Shown piece by piece: positions 53,809 through 64,000 of a DNA stretch of 64,000 bases. Location of the stretch: assembly GCF_032854445.1 (NCBI RefSeq), contig NC_088302.1, positions 38,878,191-38,942,190 on the forward strand, read 5' to 3'. Under the pieces are notes generated by a model that had not been told where the DNA came from, made no database searches, and saw only the letters and a list, made by a program, of their open reading frames with translations. Position numbers and translations under genes: made by a program. Position 1 is the stretch's first letter; each line of letters opens with the position of its first letter. This DNA is from Liolophura sinensis. Its lineage: Eukaryota > Mollusca > Polyplacophora > Chitonida > Chitonidae.

Positions 53809-54626
53809 CCCATTGGCTCCATCTTTGTCTTAATGATGGATTCCCAAATGTGCGAGCCGTGTGACCTTGAAGGTTTGTCTCTATTTAAACCTGCAGGAAA
53901 GGCAAGACAAGGGGGCAACTGTGTCCAAACTCTGCTAAAGACTGACATAAATGAATGGTGGAAACAGGCATGTATTAGCAAGACGTTTGCACACAGACTC
54001 CCATTACAACTTCCCTTTTGCCAGAGGGACAAATGTTATCCTCTGTATTTTAGAGTGTTAAGTGTTTTTCTGCGGCCAGCCTGTCGTTTTTGGCAAACAG
54101 GTGCATACTTGGTATCAAAATAATGAAAACTGTCTAAGCTTTAGGTAGGTATGAGTTTTAATGATACAAATTTTAAAATTCAGGGCGAGAAGACACAAGG
54201 AAACAGGTGGTGATGAGGCTTCGAGTGACGTCAACTTGGCCTTCCTAGGCACCCCTCCCAGCTGCCGGTATACAAAGGTCCAGATTCTGACGGTCAACCG
54301 GTCAAAATTTTTATTGCTTCCTTCTCACAGGCTGGGCCAGGTAAGCACCAAAGCTTACTGGCCAGGGAATATTTGGGACTGAGCTACAAAGCTAAAGGTT
54401 AAATTTGTCGCTCATGGAAAATTAAATGGGTTCTGTAAGTGTTTGCTGGTCGTCGTCATCAAGGTGTAAAGATGTCACAAACTGTCCCACTGGTCTATCA
54501 ACCAATAAAACTAGCAAGTAGAAAAGGTAGTAAGTGATAGCGTCTGTAAAGGGAAAACGGGTTGGATTGTCCATGTGATGAACAACTTAAGCAACTCTTA
54601 ATGACAAAAGAGTCAGGCAAGAAATT

Positions 54627-54699
54627 GGCCGGTTAGCTCAGTCGGCAGAGCGTCGTGCTAATAACGCGAATGTCATGGGTTCGAGCCCCATATCGGCCA
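54627..54699 (+). tRNA. tRNA-Ile(AAT)
   Basis: Identical to the reference, although the surrounding spacer has started to diverge. Confidence 0.96.
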
Positions 54700-54861
54700 T
54701 TAACGTTTTTTGATCACTGGGAGGGAATGAGTTTTCACTACTTTGGCTATCCATGGGCACAGCAGCACACCTATGATGAAGGGTTGGGTGAGACCAATGC
54801 CTGTGAAGAAGACTGAGGCAAGCTGCATAAGTGGTAAGCATAGAAAAAAAGAAAAATGTGA

Positions 54862-54943
54862 CGTCGCCGGTAGGATTCGAACCTACGCGGGAAGATCCCA
54901 ATGGATTTCTAATCCATCGCCTTAACCACTCGGCCACGACGAC
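54862..54943 (-). tRNA. tRNA-Ser(AGA)
   Basis: Identical to the reference; the last intact tRNA-Ser before the degenerate array end. Confidence 0.96.
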
Positions 54944-55757
54944 CCCATGTTCTCCATTTTTGTCTTAATGATGGATTCTCAAATGTGCGAGCCGTGTGGC
55001 CTTGAAGGTTTGTTTCTATTTACACCTGCAGGAAGGGCAAGACAAAGGGCAACTGTGTCCAAACTCCGCTAAAGACTGACATAAATGAATGGTGGAAACA
55101 GGTATGTATTAGCAAGACGTTTGCACACAGACTCCCATTACAACTTCCCTTTTGCCAGAGGGACAAATGTTATCCTCTGTATTTTAGAGTGTTAAGTGTT
55201 TTTCTGCGGCCAGCCTGTCGTTTTTGGCAAACAGGTGCATACTTGGTATGAAAATAATGGAAACTGTCTAAGCTTTAGGTAGGTATGAGTTTTAATGATA
55301 CAAGTTTAAAATTCATGGCGAGAAGACACAAGGAAACAGGTGGTGATGAGGCTTCGAGTGACGTCAACTTGGCCGTCCCAGGCACACCTCCCAGCTGCCG
55401 GTATACAAAGGTCCAGATTTTGACGGTCAACCCGTCAAGATTTTTATGGCTTCCTTCTCACAGGCTGGGCCAGGTAAGCACCAAAGCTTACTGGCCACGG
55501 AATGTTTGGGACTGAGCTACAACGCTAAAGGTTAAATTTGTCGCTCATGGAAAATTAAATGGGTTCTGTAATTGTTTGCTGGTCGACGTCATCAAGGTGT
55601 AAAGATGTCAGAAACTGTCCCACTGGTATATCAACGAATAAGACTAGCAAATAGAAAAGGGAGTAAGTAATAGCGTCTGTAAAGGGAAAACGGGTTGGAT
55701 TGTCCATGTGATGAACAACTTAAGCAACTCTTAATGACAAAAGTCAGGCAAGAAATT

Positions 55758-55816
55758 GGCCGGTTATCTCAGTCGGCAGAGCGTCGTGCTAATAACGCGA
55801 ATGTCATGGGTTCGAG
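55758..55816 (+). pseudogene. tRNA-Ile, 3'-truncated at a deletion junction
   Basis: Reads through the D-arm (one A-box substitution), the anticodon arm and into the T-loop, then joins mid-spacer sequence. The 3' acceptor strand and the following tRNA-Ser are lost. Confidence 0.9.
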
Positions 55817-56341
55817 TTTCGGCAAACAGGTGCATACTTGGTATCAAAATAATGGAAACTGTCTAAGCTTTGGGTAGGTATGAGTTTTAATGATACAAGT
55901 TTAAAATTCAGGGCGAGAAGACACAAGGAAACAGGTGGTGATGAGGCTTCGAGTGACGTTAACTTGGCCTTCCTACGCACCTTTCCCAGCTGGGGTCCAG
56001 ATTTTGACGGTCAACCCGTCAAGACTTTTATGGCTTCCTTCTCACAGGCTGGGCCAGGTAAGCACCAAAGCTTACTGGCCACGGAATGTTTGGGACTGAG
56101 CTACAACGCTAAAGGTTAAATTTGTCGCTCATGGAAAATTAAATGGGTTCTGTAATTGTTTGCTGGTCGACGTCATCAAGGTGTAAAGATGTCAGAAACT
56201 ATCCCACTGGTCTATCAACGAATAAGACTAGCCAGTAGAAAAGGGAGTAAGTAATTGCGTCTGTAAAGGATAAACGGGTTATGAACCATGTGATGAACAA
56301 CTTAAGCAACTCTTAATGACAAAATAGTTTGTCAACTAATT

Positions 56342-56414
56342 GGCCGGTTAGCTCAGTCGGCAGAGCGTTGTGCTAATGACGCGAATGTCATGCGTTCGAA
56401 CCCCATATCGGCCA
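56342..56414 (+). pseudogene. tRNA-Ile(AAT), degenerate
   Basis: Full length with an intact acceptor stem. It has A37 to G next to the anticodon, a C-C mismatch in the T-stem (ATGCG/CCCAT) and a changed T-loop. Doubtful function. Confidence 0.75.
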
Positions 56415-56577
56415 GTAATGTTTTTGATCACTGGGGTCAAAATTTTTTAACTACTTTGGCTGTGTATGAGGTCAGCAGCACACCTATGATGAAGGGTTGG
56501 GTGAGCCCACAGCCTGTGAAGAAGATTGAGGCAAGCTGCATAGGTTAAAGGGATAGAAAAAAAAATGAAAAATGTGA

Positions 56578-56659
56578 CGTCGCCGGTAGGATTCGAACCT
56601 ACGCGGGATATTCACAAAGCATTTCTAATCCATCGCCTTAACCACTCGGCCAAGACGAG
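56578..56659 (-). pseudogene. tRNA-Ser(AGA) pseudogene
   Basis: The variable arm and the 3' anticodon stem are scrambled by substitutions and both ends of the acceptor stem are altered. Confidence 0.88.
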
Positions 56660-57429
56660 CCCATGTCCTCCGTTTTTGTCTTAATGATGGATTCCAAAAT
56701 GGGCGATCCGTGTGCCCTTGAAGGTTTGTCTCTATTTACACCTGCAGGAAAGGCAAGACAAAGGGCAACTGTGTCCAAACTCCGGCAAAGACTGACATAA
56801 ATGAATGGTGGAAACAGGCATGTATTAGGACACAGACCCCCATTACAACTTCCCTTTTGCCAGAGGGACTAATGTTATCCTCTGTATTTTAGAGTGTTAA
56901 GTGTTTTTTTTGCGGCCAGGTGCATGCTTGGTATCAAAATGATGGAAATTGTCTAAACTTTGGGTAGGTATGAGTTTTATTTATAAAAATTTGAAATTCG
57001 GGGCGAGAAGACACAAGGAAACAGGTGGTGATGAGGTTTTGAGTGACTTCCCCTTGGCTATGCTAGGCACCCCTCCCAGCTGCCGGCATAGAAAGGTCGA
57101 GATTTTGACGGTCAACCCGTCAAGATTTTTATGGCTTATTTCTCAAAGGCTGGGTCATGTAAGCACCAAAGTTTACTGGCCACGGAATGTTTGGGACTGA
57201 GCTACAACGCTAAAGGTTAAATTTGTTGCTCATGGAAAATCAATGGGGTTCTGTAATTGTTTGCTGGTCAACGTTTTCAAGGTGTAAAAATGTCAGAAAC
57301 TATCCCACTGATCTATCAACGAATAAGACTAGCCAGTAGAAAAGGAAATAAGTGATAGCGTATGTGAAGGAAAAACGGGTTAGATTGTCGATGTCCTTAA
57401 TCTTAATTTCACAAGTTAGGCACCAAATA

Positions 57430-57455
57430 GGGCGGTGAGCTTAGTCGGCAGAGCG
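57430..57455 (+). pseudogene. tRNA-Ile 5' remnant at the array end
   Basis: About 26 bases matching the acceptor and D-arm with several changes, then unrelated sequence. This marks the right boundary of the array. Confidence 0.75.
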
Positions 57456-58090
57456 GGAAAGGAAATATCACAGTTAGTTGGGCTAAACATTTTACAATAT
57501 GTGCTTCATAGCAAGATACATGTTACGATAACCACTTAGTGAGGCAATTGTAGAACAGGAATACCTTTGTGATCCGTTTTAATAAAGGGGTTTTTGTACA
57601 TCTAACTTTTTTGAAACAAGGAGTTTTGTGGATTTCAATATAATACAGGGCTCTTATCATTTGTGTCCGGAAGTGATTTAAATAGACATTTTGGAGGTAG
57701 AATCTCCCCCTTTAAGCAACGTAAGGCTTCGTGATTTATACATTGTTAATCAACACAACATTCAGACCGTTGATACTTCGCGACAAGCCAAACAAAAGGA
57801 GAAACTCATGCGGGTTATTTTAGGAGAACTGGATGTTCAAACTAAAAAGTGATTCAGTAATGTCACAATTATAGCGTTTACCAAATCTAAGTGAGAAAAC
57901 ACATTCCCCCCAATACTGAAAACACACAGGCTCAGCAGCATACATATTCCTTATAGCCTTGTATAGATTACCTGTCCTTAACAAGTACGACGGAGCATTT
58001 TCTCTTTAACGGTCAGCAAAGGTTGACATTCCGCCGACATTTGTTTCCAACGTTCAGTTTGGTCAGAAATTTGAAAAAAGATGAAAATCC
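57456..58090. other. Flank without recognisable feature
   Basis: Single-copy-looking, AT-rich sequence between the array end and the LINE relic. I see no tRNA-like, SINE-like or open coding structure in it. Confidence 0.5.
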
Positions 58091-58851
58091 TTAATGACCT
58101 TTTTTACTCAGCTTGTGTACATTCTTGCACAATCTCCACAATAGCACTGTTTGGCCATTCCGGGTTACGTAAGCCGCAATAATACAAAAAATCTTTTTAA
58201 ACAAATCGACTTTGATTTTCGAAAATATCTGACGACAGAGGTTTATATAAAACAGGTTGATGTAACAAATGCTGTCGGGAAAAGTTATTACACAATGGCA
58301 CTTGTGCTTGTAACACATACCAAGCTAATATAACCTCAGCATAAAATCCCGACAATGAGTTCAACAAACATTTATTTAGAGATATATAAAACAAGAGCAA
58401 ACATAAATTGAAACCATTCCATATGGGCAAGAAAAACCGGAAAAAAATCTTTCCAAACAGCACTGTACGTTTCATTAAAAAAGCTGTCCACAAACTTGAG
58501 TCTAAATGCTTTTTGTACATGCAATATCGGGTAGTCCCATACCACCACGACTTTTGTCATTTATCATAACTCCGTACGCCACAAGGTGGGGCTTGCCGTC
58601 CCAAAGAAAATCTAACACAACCTTCTTCATTTCTGTAATAAACGTGTGAGGTACGAGCAAAACGGCTACATTATACCATAGTTTTGACATTAATATTGTC
58701 GTTATGATACACACTTTTCCCTGGATGGACAATTTACGTTGTTTCCACATATGAACAATAGATTTAACCTTCTTCAATTTCTGATTCCAGTTGTACTCAT
58801 CAAAAACTTTAGTGTCATGGCCACAATTACTTTAAATGTGCCTTTAGCAAC
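58091..58851 (-). pseudogene. Relic of an L1/Tx1-type LINE ORF2 (C-terminal part)
   Basis: Read on the minus strand, pieces in different frames give the post-RT region typical of L1/Tx1 elements. First comes KVFDEYNWNQKLKKV with WKQRKLSIQGK and VVLDFLWDGKPHLVAYGV (58,502-58,815). FYAEVILAWYVLQ and PLSSDIFENQSRF follow (58,197-58,430), then a short tail. At least two frameshifts separate them. Its upstream end is cut exactly where the CR1/L2-like LINE ends, so it appears to have been the target of that insertion. It is too diverged to be the array LINE. Confidence 0.75.
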
Positions 58852-58945
58852 TTGATTTGATTTGATTTATTCACCAGAAAGAAAGTAGAAAAGGAAGAAC
58901 ATCTCAATACCTCTCTGTACCGAAACCTCTTGTATCCGCATGGTT

Positions 58946-59170
58946 ATATATAAATATATACACACACATACACACATACATATACATACATATACATACA
59001 CACCCGCAAACACACAGGCACACGCATATGTATGTACATGTACGTATATGCATACAAATACATCTTAAATATTATCGTAATGTGCACAGTATAAGTAGGC
59101 CTATATAATAATGGTTTTTCTTAATCAAGGTTAATACAAACAGGTATATACACACACACATAATTACATA
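58946..59170. repeat. AC/AT-rich microsatellite
   Basis: Imperfect ACAC, ACATAT and ATAC repeats at 58,946-59,060 and about 59,150-59,170, within the 3' UTR of the CR1/L2-like LINE; a weaker patch recurs at 59,430-59,480. Confidence 0.85.
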
Positions 59171-59621
59171 TGTACGGATACATCAGTTTGTTAACATAAT
59201 ACAACTTACAGCACTCTGGCGGGAGCAGAAACCCCAAAGGGCTTATTGTATCCCATAACATGTTTAAATTTAATTGACAACAGATGCTAACTGGTTAATA
59301 CACATATGTTGGAATGAAGCACTTGCACATACGTACACGTGTACCTAATTATCCATACACATAGTAGTTACTACTGTAGCACCCACTCCTAAATGTAAGG
59401 ATATACAGACAGTAAAGAGAATTTACATTCGTAAATATGTGTACAAATATGCACACGCACACATGTGCACTTATGTATTAATATTCATATCAATCAAGGC
59501 GACAATATACTATTAAGAGAAAACGTTAAGCAAGCAACTACGTGTCGCAACTGAGTTAATTCAAAACGTATGTACAATTGTGAATGACTTGGTGTAGTAA
59601 TGATTATAGCTATATGCTTCA

Positions 59622-62600
59622 TCAGCTGTATATTTTTCTCAGGAGTAAAGATTTCAAAGACGATTTAAATAATGATAAAGAGGTGATTTCTTTTAAATTG
59701 GAGGGCAGTTTATTCCATTCGATCGGTCCTTTTATTTTACAAGTGTGTAGGGATAGATTGCTTCTATGAAATGGTCGGTGTAAGTTAAAATATGATGTTC
59801 GAGTTGGATAGCAGTGAATATCAGACTGTTTTGTAAAGTAAGTACGGGTGTATAATGGAGTATTGCTAGGATTGTACAAGTATTTGTGAACTAACTGGAG
59901 TGTCTGAAAGGTGTTAACCGCGGTAACAGGTAAGATATTATACTCAGTAAAAATAGGCGCGGTGTGTTCGTATTTATGAGAGGAGGTAATAATGCGTAAT
60001 GCTCGTTTTTGAAGACGGATCAGGGGAAGAAGATGTGTTTCATAAGTATTTCCCCACACAGCATTGCAGTACGTAATATATGGGTTAATAAGTGCATAGT
60101 ACAGGATGAACAGAGTATTTTTCTTTAGGGCATATTTAATATGATTTATCACCCCTAAATTACGGGATATTTTTTTGCAGATATTATTTATGTGGTTTGT
60201 CCACGTTAATCTTTCATTGAAAGTTATACCTAAGAAATTGAAGGTCTTGGTTTTTTCGATATTTACGCCTGCTATAGCCAGGAAAGGAGTAGCATGATTA
60301 TTTATTCTGCGATTGGGAGCGATGTACATAAATTTGGTTTTCTTAATATTAAGAGACAGTTTATTGCAACATAGCCACTCGTAAATTTTTTCAATTTCAC
60401 GATTAAAAGTTTCCAGGAGGTGTGCTGGATCATCATTGCAAAGGACAGCACTAGTATCATCAGCAAACAATATGATATCAAGTAGAGATGAAACATCTTT
60501 AATGTCATTAATGTATATTAAAAAGAGAAGGGGTCCTAGGATTGAGCCCTGAGGAACACCAATATTCATGTATTTAGTAGTTGATCGGCAATCGTTGTAT
60601 AAAAGGCAATGTGATCTGTTTTTCAGATAATCATTAAACCATATATTACTAAGACCTTTGACACCATAATGGTCGAGTTTTTTCAACAATATATTGTGGT
60701 CTACAGTATCAAAAGCCTTTGCAAGGTCTAGAAAAAGAGTGATGCTGTACTTATTTGTTTCTTTAGCAGTTACTAGTTTATCATATAGAGCAATTATTGC
60801 ATGTGTAGTAGAGTGATGCGATCTGAAACCGAACTGTTGACTGTATATAATATCGTTCATTTCGAGGAAGGTCGTCAGACAGTTAACCACCAGTTTTTCG
60901 ATGATTTTGCTGAAACACGGTAAGACAGATATTGGTCGGTAATTTTTAAACTCCTTCATTTCACCCGATTTATACACTGGTGTGAGTTTAGCACTTTTCA
61001 TTTTATCAGGGAATATTCCAGTTTGAAACGATAAGTTTATTATATGGGTCAGCGGTTTCGCTATTGCTGTGGCACAATACTTTACAACTGAAACACGAAT
61101 CTCATCTAGGCAAGGAGAGCTATTCTTCAGTCCCATGATAACATCTACAACTTCTGCTGAGGTACAGGGATCGAGACTGAAATTTGGTACTGATGATGTT
61201 TTGAGAAAAGTTTCAAAATTTTGCCCCATCTGCGGTATCTCCCAAGCAATAACACTTGGGGCTGTGTTAAAGTAACCATTAAAATTGTCTGCTATGCTCT
61301 GAGGATCACTGTCTTCAATATCATTTATATAAAAAGATTTAGGTAGTACATTATTACGTTTCGTCTGTATAAGTTCATTTATTATTTTCCATGTGCCCTT
61401 TATGTTATTGTTGACCAGATTAAATTGATTGTCATAATAAGATTTTCTGGAAATACGAAGTGTGTGATTTAATTTATTTCTATATGTTCTGTATTGCTTA
61501 CTTATCGTGCTGTCATTATGCTTCAGGTGTAGTTTATACAATTTGTTCTTTTCTTTGCATGAATTTAAAATGGCTGAGCTTATCCAAGGTTTTGTTTTTT
61601 TATTGCTATGTTTAAATTTACGAAGTGGAAAGCACCGATCATAAATGGATTTAAATTGCTCTAGAAAAGAGTCATATGCGACATTGGTATCGCTTTCATT
61701 AAACACGTGATTCCATTTATAATTATTCAAACATGCTTTAAAGTTAAGCTTATTATTTTCAGAAAAAAGACGTTTATAGATTGGGATAGGTTTGCTTTTG
61801 TTCATATCATATAATGGCTGACTGCTAAAATGGAAAATGGGAAAATGATCGGTTATATCAGTCAAGAGAATGCCGGAAGTCAATGCACTTTGGTGATGAT
61901 TCGTAAATATGTTGTCGATCAAAGTTGCAGTCCTATCGGTTATTCTTGTGGGCTTTGTAATTTTGGGGAAAAAATGGAACGATTTAAGGTTTTCTAGGAA
62001 ATACTTTGACGGTAGGTGTGTGTCTGCTTTGAATAAATCAATGTTGAAATCACCAAATATTGTACAGAGTTTGTTTTCAGGCTTGATGGTCTCCAAAATT
62101 GAGGACAGTTGATCGTTGAAACAATCAACACTTTTACCTGGTGGCCTATAAAAGATACCTATGATTTGTTTATTTTGTTTTTGAGTAGTTTCTATGAACA
62201 AACTCTCATCATCAACAAGACTGAGATCTTCTCTAATAAAACATTCACCCAGGCTGGTATGGACAAAAAGAACTAGGCCTCCCCCTTTTCTTTTAGAGCG
62301 AGATGAGAATAACGATTTATAATTAGGGATATCATAAAGGTGTTCTGTTCCTGGGTTGAGCCAGCTCTCAGACATTCCTATGATTGAAAAAGGATAATCT
62401 AGACTTATGATGTAGGGCAAAATCTCAGAGTAGTGTTTTTTTAAACTTCTTGCATTTAAGTGTAACACAGAAAATGGTTTGTTTTTGCTATCTAAGAAAG
62501 GTCTTGACAAAGTCTTAAAAGACTCTTCAAGAAAATAATTAGCCTGGTGATCGTGGATCTCTCTCCAGTAATCTTGTTCCTCGGAGGAATCGTCAGTTAT

Positions 62601-62795
62601 ATACTGGGTGCCATCGATTACATTTATATGTATTGGGTTAAAACAAAGATTGTCAAGGTCTAAAACTGCAGAGGTCGATTTTATCACTGGGTTTACAGGA
62701 TTGTTATGCACAGTGGAGTCGGTAAAATTTATGCAATCATAAAAAGGTAACTGTTCAAGAGTCGATGTGCCCTCATCGTTGTTATTATCAGCCAT
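59622..62795 (-). CDS. ORF2 (EEP endonuclease + reverse transcriptase) of the CR1/L2-like LINE
   Basis: 1,057 residues, intact. A roughly 105-residue N-terminal extension of unknown role comes first. The EEP endonuclease follows, with LHLNARSL 111-118, GMSESWL 140-146, FGDFN 247-251 and TDHFP 315-319. Reverse transcriptase motifs are LTPVYKSG 604-611, NYRPISVLP 618-626, FLDLAKAFDTVDH 688-700, GVPQGSILGPLLFLIYIND 746-764 and FADD 777-780. It would nick DNA and copy its own RNA by target-primed reverse transcription. GVPQGSILGP and the C-terminal RLQKRALRII pattern place it in the CR1/L2/Jockey group, distinct from the array LINE; I cannot fix the clade. The ATG at 62,795 is the first in frame. 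Confidence 0.93.
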   Translation of the reverse strand: MADNNNDEGTSTLEQLPFYDCINFTDSTVHNNPVNPVIKSTSAVLDLDNLCFNPIHINVIDGTQYITDDSSEEQDYWREIHDHQANYFLEESFKTLSRPFLDSKNKPFSVLHLNARSLKKHYSEILPYIISLDYPFSIIGMSESWLNPGTEHLYDIPNYKSLFSSRSKRKGGGLVLFVHTSLGECFIREDLSLVDDESLFIETTQKQNKQIIGIFYRPPGKSVDCFNDQLSSILETIKPENKLCTIFGDFNIDLFKADTHLPSKYFLENLKSFHFFPKITKPTRITDRTATLIDNIFTNHHQSALTSGILLTDITDHFPIFHFSSQPLYDMNKSKPIPIYKRLFSENNKLNFKACLNNYKWNHVFNESDTNVAYDSFLEQFKSIYDRCFPLRKFKHSNKKTKPWISSAILNSCKEKNKLYKLHLKHNDSTISKQYRTYRNKLNHTLRISRKSYYDNQFNLVNNNIKGTWKIINELIQTKRNNVLPKSFYINDIEDSDPQSIADNFNGYFNTAPSVIAWEIPQMGQNFETFLKTSSVPNFSLDPCTSAEVVDVIMGLKNSSPCLDEIRVSVVKYCATAIAKPLTHIINLSFQTGIFPDKMKSAKLTPVYKSGEMKEFKNYRPISVLPCFSKIIEKLVVNCLTTFLEMNDIIYSQQFGFRSHHSTTHAIIALYDKLVTAKETNKYSITLFLDLAKAFDTVDHNILLKKLDHYGVKGLSNIWFNDYLKNRSHCLLYNDCRSTTKYMNIGVPQGSILGPLLFLIYINDIKDVSSLLDIILFADDTSAVLCNDDPAHLLETFNREIEKIYEWLCCNKLSLNIKKTKFMYIAPNRRINNHATPFLAIAGVNIEKTKTFNFLGITFNERLTWTNHINNICKKISRNLGVINHIKYALKKNTLFILYYALINPYITYCNAVWGNTYETHLLPLIRLQKRALRIITSSHKYEHTAPIFTEYNILPVTAVNTFQTLQLVHKYLYNPSNTPLYTRTYFTKQSDIHCYPTRTSYFNLHRPFHRSNLSLHTCKIKGPIEWNKLPSNLKEITSLSLFKSSLKSLLLRKIYS

Positions 62796-63685
62796 AATAT
62801 TGCAAGACAGATTTCAATGATACGGCTGATGAGAGGCATACATACTTTAAGGTCCCAATTTGAATATACACAATAATATAACAACAGTAGTGAAATAAAA
62901 AGGTGCAAACATACACACAGTGATCGAAGCGCTTACTGTACATCCTCGCTGATCGATGACTCCTGTAGGCCATGTGCAGGGATAAGATTTTAAGAGGAAT
63001 AAAAAAGGAATGAAACAGGAATAAGTAAACAAAACAAAAATATAATAATTGATTACTGGAGTTTAGATTTTCTAAGACATAAAAGACAGAATTACTACAG
63101 TATGGCAGATGAGACATTCAAGTCTAACATATTTAGAAGTTTGAGATCCAATTTACAGTACTTGTGTTACACACAAACTGACACTCTGATCAAAGGGAGA
63201 TTAACGTATCACATGGTATAATTAAGAGTAATTCAGATGAATACTATCAGAACAGGTTTTCTCATTGTTGGTCAAGTACCAAGATATTGAAATGCAAGAT
63301 CTGTACGTCATGGTCAAGCAGGGTGTACGTGCAAATACATAAAGGCAGTGGCATTTAATATATGATATTTATCTAATTAATTGTAATAGTTGTCACTCAC
63401 AGATGGTCAAAGGGAGATAAATGTAGTGCAACAAGGAAATGCAATACACGCCATGTAAATGATATGAGTTAAGTATCATCATTATTAAGTGCATAAATGT
63501 GGAACTGAGATAAACGTCTGCGTGACACTGTTCAGTAGTGGGTGAAAGGATGTGTTCAATTACCACATGTATAAGGAGCAAAATGATCTGATTTGTTTGT
63601 CAACTGAACTCACTTTGTCCCTGGCACCTGACAGATGACCTAACAATGCACAGCAGCAGATTGAGGGGTGCAGTTTTCAGATGGT
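62796..63685 (-). other. Inter-ORF region of the CR1/L2-like LINE
   Basis: Lies between the ORF1 stop and the ORF2 start. No motif is recognised; short open frames here are AT-rich and unconvincing. Confidence 0.4.
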
Positions 63686-64000
63686 TCAGTCTCTCATTAT
63701 TTTCCATGGACCAAAGCCGTTCATAGGCCTAGTTTCCAGGATAACATCAGTATCAACCACTCTAATTCGTGTCTGTTTATTTTCAGTGGACCTAATTTTG
63801 TAGGCAACGTTAGCCAATCTTCCTCGTTCTCTTTTCAGTTCTGGTGGAAGATCAGTTCTAACTGACATTTTCTTTCCTCGCAAAACGGACGTCGCTTGTA
63901 AAATCTTGTCCCTGTCACTTGTGTGCACCAATCGCATTATGATGGGCTGATGTGGGTTGGTATTACTTGGATGACTTGATTTTGGTAATCGATGAACATT
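63686..64000 (-). CDS. ORF1 C-terminal part of the CR1/L2-like LINE (partial)
   Basis: An open frame on the minus strand that enters from beyond the window edge: 21 codons precede the first internal methionine (63,937), so that methionine is not the start. The visible 104 residues contain HRLPKSS, HQPIIMRLVHTSDRDKIL, a lysine/arginine-rich stretch with LPPELKRERGRL, and end in GFGPWKIMRD. The pattern 'PIIMRLVHTSDRDKIL... LPPELKRER' resembles the C-terminal domain of LINE ORF1 proteins of the Transposase_22 type, which bind the element RNA. The family call is from recollection of the pattern. Confidence 0.72.
   Translation of the reverse strand, partial: NVHRLPKSSHPSNTNPHQPIIMRLVHTSDRDKILQATSVLRGKKMSVRTDLPPELKRERGRLANVAYKIRSTENKQTRIRVVDTDVILETRPMNGFGPWKIMRD

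Larger units (their letters stand above)
46891..57455. repeat. tRNA array segment 4 (right end of the array)
   Basis: Resumes inside the LINE target. Units to about 55,500 keep a period near 1,134 bp, except 1,064 bp for the unit with the 78-bp deletion (52,663). Beyond 55,500 the array decays: one unit jumps from inside tRNA-Ile straight to mid-spacer (55,817), the next tRNA genes are degenerate, and the array stops at a tRNA-Ile remnant near 57,455. The spacers show nothing else recognisable. Confidence 0.95.
58852..64000 (-). mobile_element. CR1/L2-like non-LTR retrotransposon (5' end outside the window)
   Basis: Minus-strand element. ORF1 runs off the window, about 890 bp separate it from ORF2, and a roughly 770-bp 3' UTR follows that includes AC/AT-rich microsatellite. 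The 3' end is a short run of AAATC repeats at about 58,852-58,870, as in CR1/L2-type elements, with no poly(A). The intact ORF2 suggests a fairly young copy. Assigning the two ORFs to one element rests on order and orientation. Confidence 0.82.

Noticed and set aside
1-57455. CRISPR or satellite DNA interpretation of the array
   Set aside because: The period is over 1 kb, the repeats contain intact eukaryotic tRNA genes, and there are no short unique spacers.

Overview
The window is animal nuclear DNA, most likely from a mollusc (a bivalve fits best). The evidence is eukaryotic nuclear tRNA genes, non-LTR retrotransposons with poly(A) tails and target-site duplications, and two SINEs whose tails I recognise from memory as repeats widespread in molluscan genomes. 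I see no host protein-coding gene.

From base 1 to about 57,455 the window is one tandem array that already runs in from the left. The unit is about 1,134 bp and holds two tRNA genes. A tRNA-Ile(AAT) lies on the plus strand; about 162 bp further on, a tRNA-Ser(AGA) lies on the minus strand, so the pair is convergent. About 817 bp of spacer then leads to the next tRNA-Ile. I count 37 tRNA-Ser copies (26 identical to the consensus) and 38 tRNA-Ile copies or remnants (34 full length, 15 identical to the consensus). Each gene has internal A and B boxes and runs into a T-tract, as expected for RNA polymerase III genes. The long spacer carries recurring open frames that look like passengers of array homogenisation. 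The units show dimeric higher-order structure, an 11.94-kb-offset repeated block and gene-conversion mosaics. One stretch (about 14.0-16.5 kb) is full of single-base indels and looks poorly polished.

Three copies of one Tx1-like (L1-group) LINE interrupt the array at 23,440-28,633, 30,853-36,119 and 41,689-46,890. All three have the same orientation and all lie within about 15 bp of the same point of the unit, in the short spacer between the two convergent tRNA genes. Each has a different 11-14 bp target-site duplication, so they are independent insertions. This suggests a retrotransposon family specialised for a tRNA array, and it is the most interesting thing here. Copies 1 and 3 keep intact ORF1 and ORF2. 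Copy 2 is broken by frameshifts, stops, a deletion and a nested SINE. In copies 1 and 3 the N-terminal part of ORF1 appears to be encoded in a frame offset from the rest.

Right of the array, 57,456-58,090 holds nothing I recognise. A decayed L1/Tx1-type LINE relic (58,091-58,851, minus strand) is interrupted by a CR1/L2-like LINE on the minus strand. That LINE has an intact 1,057-aa ORF2 (59,622-62,795) and the C-terminal end of an ORF1 that runs off the window.
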